Shown here: positions 22,736-33,243 of the stretch, in pieces
Numbering within the stretch: the first letter of the stretch is position 1
How the letters are laid out: the number at the start of each line of letters is the position of its first letter
NCBI GenBank assembly: GCA_944739405.2
Contig: OX123182.2
Span: 105,069,279-105,133,278, forward strand
Length of the DNA: 64,000 nt
Reading direction: 5' to 3'
From: Euclidia mi
Lineage: Eukaryota > Arthropoda > Insecta > Lepidoptera > Erebidae
The notes under the pieces: generated by a model
What the model saw: only the letters and a program-made list of their open reading frames with translations
What the model was told of the DNA's origin: nothing
The model's database searches: none
Translations under genes and position numbers: made by a program

Positions 22736-23189
22736 TATTTGTATGTGCATACGTTTAAGCCGAAAGGCTAGACGAAAGTGGTGTGAAGTATTGTGGAGTC
22801 GTGACTATTTTCCAATCTTTTAGGAAAATGCTTCTACGTGAATTTTATAGGCAAGTGATATTCGTGATAAAATCACCAAATGGATTTTTATACGGTTTTT
22901 ACTAATAGTTAGTGTTTTTTGAGACAGGTTCAGGCGTATAATTTATGCAAAGTTTAGTAATATAATAAGTTTAGTAATAAAACTAACGTTATATAGCAAG
23001 ACATCGCAGGCATACCATATAAACACCATTTTAACCGTTTTAATGTTTATTAACGTAAAAACACTAATTAAAGCCAATATTTTTTAATTTACGGTGCATA
23101 GGGTTCCCACCAAGAACTTAGGGTCCCAAGCCAACTTCACCTGCAAGTGGTGCACCTGCCGATCAACGGACGAGGCTCTGGTAAACAAA

Positions 23190-23330
23190 ATATCCCGATA
23201 AGCGGCAATAGGCTCGCCACCTATTACGTGGGATCAAAACACTGGCGAAAAGTGGGCGTTTAATATGCCTTTGCCTACCCCTTCGGGGAAACAGGCGTGA
23301 GTCTATGTATGTATGTATTTTTTAATTACA
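23190..23330 (+). mobile_element. tRNA-headed SINE copy 3 (5' truncated)
   Basis: Only the 3' half remains: AGCGGCAATAGGCTCG, CTATTACGTGGGATC, CCTACCCCTTCGGGGAAACAGGCGTGAG and a (TATG)n tail. The tRNA head is missing, as expected from incomplete reverse transcription. Confidence 0.75.
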
Positions 23331-23496
23331 GCAAATATGGAAAGAAGAATTGCATCAATAATTTGTAAGCTGATCAAAATGACATAGTTGATAGCTATAT
23401 TATATTATTTGTCCATTAAATAATATTAATCAAACCGTTTCTTTAAATGCAAACACGAACATCCCTTCTCCCGCGTATTCTATCGGTACCTACTAA

Positions 23497-23811
23497 GGGT
23501 GGTTACAGATTAGCGTTTTATACGCGCGTATGAGCTCGTTTTTGGAAGCGCATGTAGGCGCGTATAGGCGCGCCTTTTGGCACACGCGCAACTCGTACAA
23601 GCGTTGACGCGGTTCTAAGCTCGTATAGATACGAGCCGTCAGAATCTATGTTGACACTGACATCATGTCATTATCATTTCGAGCGAACTCACCGAAATAT
23701 GCCCGTTTACGCGAGTCCGGTTTTTAGGAGCGCGTTATGTAGCGCGTGTGTAAGCGTGTATGCTGAAACGACCGTATACGCACAGAAAAATACGCTAATC
23801 TGAAACTGCCC
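23497..23811. mobile_element. PIF/Harbinger-type MITE, 315 bp
   Basis: The ends GGGTGGTTACAGATTAGCGT and GGGCAGTTTCAGATTAGCGT are inverted repeats with three mismatches in 20 bases. TAA flanks both sides (23494-23496, 23812-23814), the usual target duplication of PIF/Harbinger elements. The interior is unusually rich in GCGCG and GTAT/ATAC palindromes. No coding capacity is present. Confidence 0.8.
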
Positions 23812-23814
23812 TAA

Positions 23815-24234
23815 CACTTACCATTGGCTCGCGCGGCTCACAGGTATCCTGCTCCCCGCGTATCTTAGTTGCGCTATACGATATATTACTACGCTAAAGA
23901 TGAAGATACGATTATATGCAGTCTTCATATCTTGGGTTCTATTGTAACTAATATTGTTTTTATTAGATCAAACGATAGTCCATGGTAGGTAAATGAAAAT
24001 CTAAAAATGTAATTTTCATCATTTTATCAGTTACTATGTTATACGTAGGAAGTGTCGTACTGTATGGCTTACTACGGATCGTACTAATATTCTTTAATTA
24101 ACTATTTATTTTCTCTGCGTTTCTCGCGTTGCTCGGTCGCTTAATAGCAATTACGCGACCAAAAAATATCTTCTTAAGCATCATAACTTTCTAGCCGTTA
24201 AAAATCATCTCATGCCCACGGGTAATGTAATCTC
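23815..24234. other. Anonymous DNA
   Basis: Nothing recognised. Confidence 0.4.
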
Positions 24235-24380
24235 ATCCTCATTTTTTCATTAGTCATTATTATCGCGGTAGCGTTATCCCGGTCGCATCCTATACTTTGG
24301 CCTTAGGCCCGGGCTACGTTTCCTACAGAACGACTGTAGTTCTATCCTCCACAACCTGACCTGACTCGCCAAAAACGACT
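24235..24380 (-). mobile_element. LINE 3' tail (RTE-like), diverged
   Basis: On the minus strand the order is GGTTGTGGAGG, TACAGTCGTTCTGTAGG, then CCGGGATAACGCTACCGCG, parallel to the copy at 4545-4670. No ORF remains. Confidence 0.4.
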
Positions 24381-24540
24381 GTGACGATCTTCTTGACAAC
24401 CGGGACCGAAGCGACGGCTTGACGTTATTTTCGAGGCACAGCGCAAGCGCGATAATTGACAATATCCTCTCCACATTATTGAAATATAGTTCAAATATTA
24501 TTTTATTTCTGCTGCCTGATCTACTATGCGTCACAAATGT

Positions 24541-24800
24541 AAGCAATCATCATCATATCAGCCAAACGACGTCCACTGCTGGACATAGGCCTCCCCCAAG
24601 GTTCTCCACACAGACCGGTCTTGAGCCGCCCGCATCCAGCCTCCTCCCGCGATCTTGACAAGATCGTCGGTCCACCTTGCGGGGGGCCTACCTCTGCTGC
24701 GTCGTCCGGTACGTGGCCGCCACTCCAGAACCTTTCTGCCCCAACGGCCATCGGTTCTTCGAGCTATGTGCCCTGCAAGCCTTAACCCTAATGCCATAAA
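24541..24800 (-). pseudogene. RTE-type LINE ORF C-terminus and tail
   Basis: The minus strand encodes GLRLAGHIARR, GRWGRKVLEWRPRTGRRSRG, PPARWTDDLVKIAGGGWM and RSVWRTLGEAYVQQWTSFG before a stop. This is the C-terminal end of the ORF of RTE-type non-LTR retrotransposons that is very common in Lepidoptera. A short GATGATGATG tail follows. The N-terminal endonuclease and reverse transcriptase are absent, so this is a 5'-truncated dead copy of about 260 bases. It looks well preserved over its length. Confidence 0.85.
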
Positions 24801-25519
24801 ATCTCTAAACTAGAACGCGTATATAACTACGCCATGTTATTTTATAACCCAATAAGTTATCAGATAAACATTTTTATTTAGAATCGGAAACTATGAAGCT
24901 TGAGCTTGAATAGTTCACCCGATGCACGGTTATGACACATAAAAAAGTGTATATTATATGTCGATGTAAAAAAGAATGTTCCTGTATTATTCGCGAATCA
25001 TAACTCCATGGTATAGCTTATGGAAATGAAGGATTTTTGTTTATTAGGGTAAGCTTTGATGCGATAGCAAATGGGCTAGGGAAATTGTAGTTGTGTTACT
25101 TGGAATTAGTGGACGGTTAATGTACATAATTATTTAGATTTAACTTGGGCATGCATTTTAGTATCCGATATCATACGAATAATGTCGTTATTTTATTGTC
25201 ATTTTGAATGAAAAATTTATATATAGGGGCTATTTTCTTAATGAATGATGCACATGTAGGTGAATTCTCGAATCTATACTCCACATGAACTCAATGGCAT
25301 ATGAAAAAGATAAAACGTAACTTAAATAAAAATAAAATGTTTTCAAAACTTCCACTTTAAACTTTCACTACAATACCGTTGCAATTAAATTATGATTTAG
25401 ACATGGCAAACGCAGGAAAATACATTTTATGGACTATAAGGGATTGCTACGCAAGGGAGTCTCAACCCACGACGCATATCACAGACTATTCGAAGTTATT
25501 ATATACCTATTAATTTGCT
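24801..25519. other. Anonymous DNA
   Basis: Nothing recognised. Confidence 0.4.
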
Positions 25520-25690
25520 AATTATTGCTTGCTTAACGGTGAAGGAAAAAACGGTGAGGACACTGTATGTCAGAGATTTCTCTATCACATTCTTAAAAGA
25601 CATGACATGTAATGTTTGTTAACTCTCACTTCACCAGCGTAGTGGACTATGGCCTTACCCTTATCACAATGAGAAGTAGTTCTTGTCTAG
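25520..25690 (-). repeat. Dispersed LINE-like 3' repeat, reverse copy
   Basis: CGGTGAAGGAAAAAACGGTGAGG at the left and GTGGACTATGGCCTTACCCTT near the right are the reverse complement of the block order at 18935-19110, and the copy is diverged. Confidence 0.4.
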
Positions 25691-27150
25691 TAGGACAGTT
25701 TATATACGTAGCTGATAAATATGCGAAAAATCGGTATGTTTCTCCCTGTTTGCAATTTCAAATGTTTTAGTACATTCCACTACATGCGTCTGACTCCGTA
25801 AGGGATGCCTACTCAGTTTCAATAAATCTAACCTTTTCATTTTATGATGTACATAAATAAAAGTCAATCAAGCCAGTGCCGCAATGAATTTTATATTTAT
25901 ATAACGCATATTGCATGAAAACGCGGATTTTGGTTTATAAAATGACTGAAATGTAAATATAGCTTAAGCCTTTTTTTCGGTCACAAATTCATTGCGTGAT
26001 TTTTTGTATATAAAATTATTCTGGCTTGTTGGAACAGTGGTTAGTGATCCGTATATTGTTGCTTATTTTGGAATCAGAGGACCGTGTATGAATTGCTCTA
26101 GGACATTAATTTATAATGATTCTCCGTGTGGTTACGGATAAGAATACCAAGTGTTACTGCTCCATTGCATTCAACACATTTTGATAATAATATGTCATAT
26201 TTTCAAAAAAATCTTTTTCATATATTATTGTAACTGGTATAGCCATCGCTAGGTAAAATGAGGCCTTGTAGCTCGAAGATCTGACGACAGCACGCTAAAA
26301 TATCTAATGCTAAGGTAGCCGCATAGGTAAGAACTAACAACTTAACTTTCCTTCAAATATAACAAAATAACCTCAAGCTGGAACATGAAAATAGGTTACA
26401 AAAGTTTGTGGTTACAATAGAAAGATACGCACTCAAATTATACAGATTACTAAAATCATAACATTGTTCTAGTTTCGCAACGAAAGAACACAGCTCTTTG
26501 TAAATATAAATAAATCTAGGACATTGAATATTCTTAGTAGTCAAGGCACAAAAAAAGGAAAGTAAAAACAAGCTTCCGTACATGGATAGGTATACGACAA
26601 GTCTGAAAAATGTAAGAACAATTTTCAAGGAAAAACAGAGTTATAAACTATTTGATTTTTATCGTTTAATGATTTGTTAAACTGTTATGTTTGTATAATT
26701 GTATTTGTAAATGGTATAATACACGTAGATATGACGTAGGGTCAGTAGGTACGCTTAGTTATGGTAGGTAGGTAGTAGAAGCGACGTTAGAGTAGCTAAA
26801 TCCAAACACGGCCAACTCCGTCCATCTCGTGACGAAATCTCATTATCCGGCTCTCCATGAATATGTAATGAAGGCTATTATACTCGGGTCCGTCCCAAGG
26901 TCAACTTGCGCAATATGGATAAATGAATGCAAGTAATCAATCATAACACGCCATCAGTCATCGCATGTAAAATGTTTCGGATAAAAGACAAACCATTTTG
27001 TAATTAGTTTTGCATTTGTCGTTGAAAACATAATTTGTTGAGATTTATTTGTTAGTTGCAGAAGTGTGACCTCACAGAACAGTTAAGAGAGTGTGACCTA
27101 GTACGGTGATTTAAATTTATTTTTCTCTGCGCATTATAACTATAATATCA
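25691..27150. other. Anonymous AT-rich DNA
   Basis: A 91-codon minus-strand open frame (26353-26628) is hydrophobic and AT-biased with no recognised domain. Nothing else was identified. Confidence 0.4.
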
Positions 27151-27355
27151 CTAGAGGATGCTCGCAGCGCCCCCCGCACATTTTATATTAATTTAATCGT
27201 ATCTTCCCAATCCCGCAGGAATTTTGGTAAATCCTTTCTCAGTGCATTCCTAAGGCCCTCAAGGAACACTCATGCCAAATTTCAACATCTCGCGCCCAAT
27301 AATTTTTGCTGTGCATTGTCTGTCAGCCAGTCAGTACTGTAGGAATTTTATATAA
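27151..27355 (+). mobile_element. Lep1-like repeat copy, diverged
   Basis: It starts CTAGAGGATGCTCGCAGC and shares CCCAATCCCGCAGGAATTTTGG, TGCCAAATTTCAACATC and a cAGTCAGT...TTTATATAAA end with the copies at 22552 and 42271. Confidence 0.5.
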
Positions 27356-27559
27356 ACCGTTATAATTTATTTTCTTTTATTTTTAAATGAAGGTTAATAC
27401 CAACCCTTTTTATGAAACGCTCAGGCTGTTTTCCAAGCCGGTGCAGACCTCTCCTCTCTATGTGAAGTGTTACGCCACGCTAGATAAGTACTACACTCTA
27501 GTATATAGTTAAACGTTGTAAGTGTAAAAGTATCCGCAGAGAGTTTCTTCAAGTCTATA

Positions 27560-28140
27560 CGACCCAGTGGCATAGCGTAATGACCATTTGACTGCATTGA
27601 AGTTCCCAGATTCTATTCCCGCTCAAGTCCAGTGGCGGCTCGTTTAAAGGAGCGCTGGAGCAGTGAACTCCCAAAATTATAAAATATATTTATACAACTC
27701 ATATAAACTTTTTCTATAAACATACTCAATATTTTAATACACATCTATTCTCTTTTCTATAATACATATCCACAAATAAGTATTTGACTATATACTAAGC
27801 TGTTTATCATAAATTTTGTCAACACTCTTGAAACATACATGGGTATTTTTGTGGAGTGTAGCGCTCAAAACAGCGCTCTTAGTTGACAAGAGCTTAGTAC
27901 AACGCTTAATACTGAAATGTAATGAGAGCGAAAGAGAGAGCGTTCTATGCGCTGGGCGCGTGAGACAAAAGATTTGTATGAGAAATAAGTCAAATACGGA
28001 GCGGCGCTCCTAGCTAGCTTGACGAGGTGCGCATGCGCGAATATATTACCCGACTAAATGATATGACCATTTGTCACGAAGAAAATTTAAAACGTGTGCG
28101 CCATTTTTTTTTAATAGTGTTTTGCCGGTATCATTTGAAT
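27560..28140. mobile_element. Possible tRNA-like head and hAT-like left end
   Basis: A degenerate tRNA-derived SINE head (AGTGGCATAGCGTAATGACC...TTCTATTCCCGC) ends near 27622. Just after it, CAGTGGCGGCTCG at 27630 resembles hAT ends often seen in insects. I found no matching right terminus, so the extent is unknown. The interior has short open frames only. Confidence 0.25.
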
Positions 28141-29564
28141 GTAAACAAAAGCAAAACATTTCTCTGCAAGTGCGTTGGTAATTAGAAAAGGATTGGTGTT
28201 TAAAATATAGTTAATTGTATATGTGATCGTGTGTATATATGTTTAAGAAAGACAATTAAATTGTGTAACTAATATGGAATATAACAGCGTAAACTTTATA
28301 AAAAACTGTCAAATCCTTAAAAAAATGACTAATTGATAAAACGCTTTGGTTATGTGTGTGGTAATGTGGTTGCGAAAATGCGAAGGAAGTAAGAAGCTGT
28401 TTTGTTTTCCGTGTATTTTGTTTAGTGGCGCCGGAGTTGATACTGCGTGGACGGTTCAGGTACCTAGGTGTCGATGATTTAGCACATCTTACTGTTAATT
28501 GCAAAAGCATTCACAAAATAATTGGTAAGCAGTTTCCTCTTTTTTATTGTGAACACCCAATATGATCCTTCACGAGCCTCCTCAGCTCAAGTCAAACATT
28601 TGTGTGCGTGATCATGTATTTCTGTCATAGTCTGGGTTTTATGTTGTGTATGTATGTGTCTATATATAATATGCATGCATTTACAAAAAGTTCTTCTTTC
28701 TAGGACCCCTAGTAAAAATTCTAATTAGTTTGGGACTCATTACTCATTTTACAAGCTTGGCTTAGTACAGGAGCTAGTACTAAGTTTGTATTTATTTTCT
28801 GAGCGACTAATAATCAGCTTAACTTATCAGGTACTAAAAAGTGGCTACAAGTGCGTTTCCGGTCCAAAACAACACTACACTACACAAACAAAACCAACTA
28901 CAAGTTAATCTTTCAGCTGGAAGTAAAGGTTAATCTTTTTAAAGTTAAGTTCTCCAAAGCAACATAATAAAAACATTTAACCGAATAATAAACTAAGTAG
29001 AGTGGCTTTTGTGTAATTACAACAAAAAATATGAGACACGAAGCTGTACAACACTTGAGTGCAAAAAACGTCCGGCTCTTGGCTTTCCGCCAATGTTTCG
29101 ACATCTATATATTAATACGTGAAGCGAAATTTTGTGATCCCTTTTAACGAGGAATGCGCGAATGAAGGATTATGAAATTTGGCACAATTACTGTTTACAT
29201 AATATAGGTGGTGTGCAGGATGCAATTATTTTTATGAAATATGCATAAGAAATATATGATTTTAAGGAAAATAAACGGCACCAATATAGTCAAACATTGC
29301 TACACGCACACACGCGTAACATGTCTAAGTAAACAGTGAGTCTAATTTCAAACTAGAAAGAGAAATTTTTTTTCTTTTGTTTATGGTTTCTTCTATTATG
29401 CCTAATAGATTTTATATTTGACATTAAATTTAGCTCGGCATATCTTTATTGAAGTTATACTTCTTTAGGCGCGTTATGAAAAATTTATAAGAGTGAAATT
29501 TTACGATGCACGCGCATGTATGACACAAACTTCTCACGGGAGAGGGGTTTTTTAGTTTCTACAT
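28141..29564. other. Anonymous AT-rich DNA
   Basis: Short open frames at 28256-28510 and 28913-29104 (minus) show no domain. Nothing else was recognised. Confidence 0.4.
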
Positions 29565-29985
29565 TCACAAGACGGCGGATGGGACATTAAAAAAAATTAT
29601 ATGCGTGTCATTTTCGGGGTTTTAAAAAAATTACACCTTTTTGGGAATCCAAGATAGAGCGCGGGACATTTAAAAAAATTAGTCACATTTTCGGGTTTTT
29701 CTTGGATTCTGATCATGAAAATGACATGTGTTTGGGAATCCAAAATAGCGGACGGGACATTATTAATAAAAATAATATGGGTATCATTTTCGGAGTTTTC
29801 ATGAATTCTGATCACGAAAATGACATCTATTTGGTGATTCAGGATGGCGGACGGGACATTTTTATTAAAATTAATATGGGTATCATTTTCGGGGTTTCTA
29901 TGCAATCTGATAACGAAAATGACATTTATTTGGGGATCCAAGATGGCGGACGGGACATTTTTAGTAAAATTAATATCTTTAAGAT
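29565..29985. repeat. ~99-bp minisatellite with AAGATGGCGG motif
   Basis: GGGACATT recurs at 29581, 29663, 29754, 29853 and 29952, spacing 82, 91, 99 and 99. Later units read ATCCAAGATGGCGGACGG, AATATGGGTATCATTTTCGG and GAAAATGACAT. The 135-codon minus-strand frame (29597-30004) and 97-codon plus-strand frame across it are products of the repeat and not genes. Unit order and two boxes match the larger array at 45135-47125. Confidence 0.85.
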
Positions 29986-30400
29986 CATAATATAATTGGT
30001 CCATTTATCATTTGGCATCGTTGTACTGTGTCAACTTTTTTGAAGTAATACTTCTTTAGGCACGTTATGAAAAAATGATGAGAGCGAAATTTTACGATGC
30101 GCGCGCATGTGTGCTTTAGTTTCGTACTATAACCGACACCAGAGTTGGCCACACACTTACACGAAAAGAAAAAAAAGAGACAATGGTACATGCAGAAGCT
30201 ATATACCATCTTATGTTACACAACAATTTTTGGGGATCCCTTCTTTTTGCATAATGTTCTGTGTCCTAATATACTTCGGCATAACGATTTTGGCACAATT
30301 TGTTTTGGCATAATAATACTTCAGCATATTTTTTTAGGCATACATTTTATGTTGGCATAATCATCTTAAAGACTAATTTGTTTTGGCATATATTTGATTC

Positions 30401-30520
30401 GCATAACGTTAGTAGGCCTAATGACTATTAGCATAACGTTAGTAGGCCTAATGACTATCAGCATAACGTTAGTAGGCCTAATGAATATTAGCATAACGTT
30501 AGTAGGCCTAATGACTTTTA
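30401..30520. repeat. 30-bp tandem repeat, four copies
   Basis: Four units, each starting GCATAACGTTAGTAGGCC, with few mismatches. Each unit carries one GCATAA motif, so the array multiplies the motif of the host element. Confidence 0.95.
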
Positions 30521-30719
30521 GCATAATATTTATATAATTATATATTTAACTTGTAAAAAATATATATGCTGTGCAACAAAAGTTAGTGACAGAACCGAAT
30601 TGCAGCAAAACCGACTCCACTTAAAGACATAAAGACATATTTATTTCTGCATTTTGGTTGTTAACAACACTTATACATGTCAAAAAGTAGTCTTGTTTGT
30701 CCTACCTCTAGAGTGTTAT

Positions 30720-30904
30720 TTAAAATCGCGTAGGCGCGTAGGGGCGAGGCGGCCCGCGGGCTGAGTAGCAGGCGGCTGAGGCTGGCCGGCGAAGCCGGCC
30801 AGCAAGCCGAAGCTGCGGTGGTAAGCGAAAGCCGTCTGCGACGATTAGCACGCGTGGGGCCGCCGGAGGCCCGCAGCGCCGGAGCCGTGTCAGAAGCCCT
30901 GCCT
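30720..30904. other. GC-rich island
   Basis: About 180 bases are strongly GC-rich in contrast to both flanks, including the hairpin GCTGGCCGGCGAAGCCGGCCAGC. It sits between the GCATAA arm and the 19-bp minisatellite. The origin is unknown; a captured host promoter or exon is possible but no coding domain was recognised. Confidence 0.5.
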
Positions 30905-31145
30905 GCTGCATGTTGCATGCTGGCTTGAATGCTGCATGCTGCATGCTTGCTTGTATGCTGCATGCTTGCTTGCATGCTGCACGCTTGCTTGCATGCTGCA
31001 GGCTTGCTTGCATGCTGCACGCTTGCTTGCATGCTGCATGCTTGCTTGCATGGTGCATGCTTGCTTGCATGCTGCATGGTTGTTTGTTTGCTGCATGCTT
31101 GCTTGCATGCTGTATGCTTGCTTGCATGCTGTATGCTTGCTTGCT
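30905..31145. repeat. 19-bp minisatellite, about 12 copies
   Basis: Units of the form CTTGCTTGCATGCTGCACG repeat with single-base variants. Because 19 is not a multiple of three and the unit lacks stops, all frames stay open on both strands, producing long repetitive Cys/His/Ala or Gln/Ala/Ser/Lys frames that are not genes. GCATGC is itself palindromic and recurs at each unit. Confidence 0.95.
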
Positions 31146-31495
31146 TCATGCTTCCTACAGCGAAAAATATACCAAAGATACATTGCCAAAGTCATTATAT
31201 CCAATTTGTATTGTATGATAATCATTATGCATAAATAAATTTATGCTTTAGGATTTTATGCTTTAGGATATTATGCTTAAAAAAGTTACGCTTTAGAACT
31301 TTATGCTTAATAAATTAATGCTTTAGAATATTATGCTTAATCATTATTATGGTTAGAGAAATTATGCTTAAAAAATTATGCGTAAGCTGTTATGCGTAAT
31401 TATATTATGCGAAAATATAATTATGCCAAACAAAATTATGCTAAGTTATATTAGGTCTTAAAATTTTATGCAAATGGATAGGGAACCCAATTTTT

Positions 31496-31904
31496 GAAGT
31501 GACATCAAAGCAAAAAACACTATGAAAAGTATATTAACGATATCTTTTCCCCAGCTCAAAATCGTGCCTAATTCCTTCGATTTTCCCTTACAGATTTTAC
31601 CAAAGAACCACGGGGTGAGTATACGGTTTACGCTCTCAAAGTTACTTTGTGGCAAGCTACTGCAACGTCAAACGCAATTTTAATAAAGCGGCTCATCGCG
31701 ACGTGGCGGTAAAGCTAGCACAGACACGATTAGCCATGGCTTTTTTGAGGTCATAACTGGGTTCTTGGCTTGTGAGTTACGAGCAAATAAATGGAAGCTT
31801 TAGCTTACATAAGATCGTAATATGAGCAGCTGGAAATTGTTTGCAACGTGTTTATGACCGATACCGATATGGAGCTTACGTATCAAGTAAGTTGACAATA
31901 TAAT
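31496..31904. other. Anonymous DNA
   Basis: Nothing recognised between the GCATAA element and the target duplication of the Bel/Pao element. Confidence 0.4.
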
Positions 31905-31909
31905 ACACT

Positions 31910-32512
31910 TGTTTGAAATAGAATTAGTTTTTATTATAAGTCAAATCGATTAGATCGATTGAGTAACATTTTGTTTAGTCTATTGAAAATTTCTGACAAT
32001 GGTCACACTGAACTGTCACTTCCGTTGGCGCCTTGAAAAATTAACACGCTGTTTGCACTCTCGCGTGCCTTGTACCTAATTAAATAATTGATCGCCATTT
32101 GAAAAGCACATCCTTGTAGCTACGCGAATAGTTTGTGAAATACGTAATTGCCGCTTTTGACTTCCGGCAAAGTTTGTTGTAAATTGATGACATATTGAAC
32201 ATTTGTAAAAAGTTATGTGAACCGCAAACGTGCATCGTGGTTTGGAGAAGGACTTCGCCGAATTGTACACTGGTATCTATTGATTCTCTTGTTATTTTGG
32301 CCAAAATTATAAGTTAATCTATAGGTCCACTTCAAGAACATCACCAGGATATATAAGGTAAAATTTTCATGTACCTACTCAATACTTTACTCACTGTGCA
32401 ACGCAGTGCATTGTGTCTGGATATATTGTCTATCGTGGTCAGGTAGATGTATTACACCTTCCACTGCGCACTTCTGATACACCTTCCTGCCTGGCTACGG
32501 TAATTCTAGACA
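31910..32512 (+). mobile_element. Bel/Pao 5' LTR
   Basis: It starts TGTTTGAAATAG and ends CTAGACA. It matches the 3' LTR at full length, both 603 bp, with about 11 substitutions. Confidence 0.95.
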
Positions 32513-33243
32513 TAATTTTGGTGCAGAGCTGTAGTTGAAATTTAGCCGCTGTTGCATTACTGAGTATAAACTCAGATTGGTATGAGCTTGTATCTTATCA
32601 CCTTGTAGACAGTATTGTAGTGTTTGTCAGGTCAGTTATTGTCTAAAATACATAATATTTAACTGTATAAGTTGACCTAGATAATTTGAAACACATTGTC
32701 ACATAACCTCAATCAGTAATTGTTGATTTGTATTGTTGAAAAATCTAACTTAAATTTGTTGTTGCATTAATAAGTCAGTTTGTTTGGATACATAACAGCT
32801 GTATGTATCAATAAATTTAGTAAATTTTGTTTATCTCATAATTATATTAAGTTTGAATCATTACTTATAACAACCAAACTTTGATAAACCTTTGTTTGTT
32901 ATAATATATAGATAATATTGCTAGGTAAGACATATTCTGTGCTTATTTTACTATTGTATATCTCAAATAATACAGCCAGTCTGTCTGTTGCAAGTAATTA
33001 GTTAATTTATTTGAATATTTAACTTTAATTAACTTACTTGAATTTTCAAATTTGATAACTTTGACTTTGTTTTGTGTCAATATATATTGAAACTATTAAT
33101 TTTGTTGGACAGTAGATACCTGTCACTTGCCTGCACTTGCAGTAAACAGGCTAATACTTTGTTGGTTTCGAAGAATTAACAAATATTAAGTTTTGATTGT
33201 TAATATTATTTAACGCTTGTCCGGGCTCTTTTGAATTTTGATT
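32513..33243 (+). other. Bel/Pao leader
   Basis: About 730 bases of AT-rich untranslated leader lie between the LTR and the first gag ATG. No ORF was recognised. Confidence 0.7.
32519..32536 (+). promoter_or_regulatory. Putative primer-binding site
   Basis: TGGTGCAGAGCTG starts 6 bases after the LTR end. The first seven bases fit the complement of a tRNA ending TGCACCA, as in some tRNA-Gly genes, but agreement stops there. Position supports the call more than sequence. Confidence 0.35.

Larger units (their letters stand above)
30224..31495. mobile_element. Unclassified TIR element with GCATAA arrays
   Basis: An exact direct repeat CAATTTTT flanks the segment (30224-30231 and 31488-31495), read as a 7- or 8-bp target duplication. 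The ends are imperfect inverted repeats: GGGGATCCCTTC...TTGCATAA on the left, and the complement of GGGTTCCCTATCC...TTGCATAA on the right. About 12 GCATA motifs point one way in the left 300 bases and about 13 TATGC motifs point the other way in the right 270 bases. The middle holds a 30-bp tandem repeat, a GC-rich island and a 19-bp minisatellite. No transposase is encoded. Confidence 0.7.

Noticed and set aside
29597..30004. 135-codon frame with repeated FTKNVPSAIL-like segments
   Set aside because: Product of the ~99-bp minisatellite; the opposite strand is open as well.
30401..30520. Regular 30-bp repeats resembling a CRISPR array
   Set aside because: The units are directly adjacent with no spacers, in an insect-type genome with no cas genes.
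30661..31238. Long overlapping open frames of 100-162 codons on both strands, rich in Cys/His/Ala or Gln/Ser/Ala/Lys
   Set aside because: They are generated by the stop-free 19-bp minisatellite, which is open in all frames; no real gene is needed.
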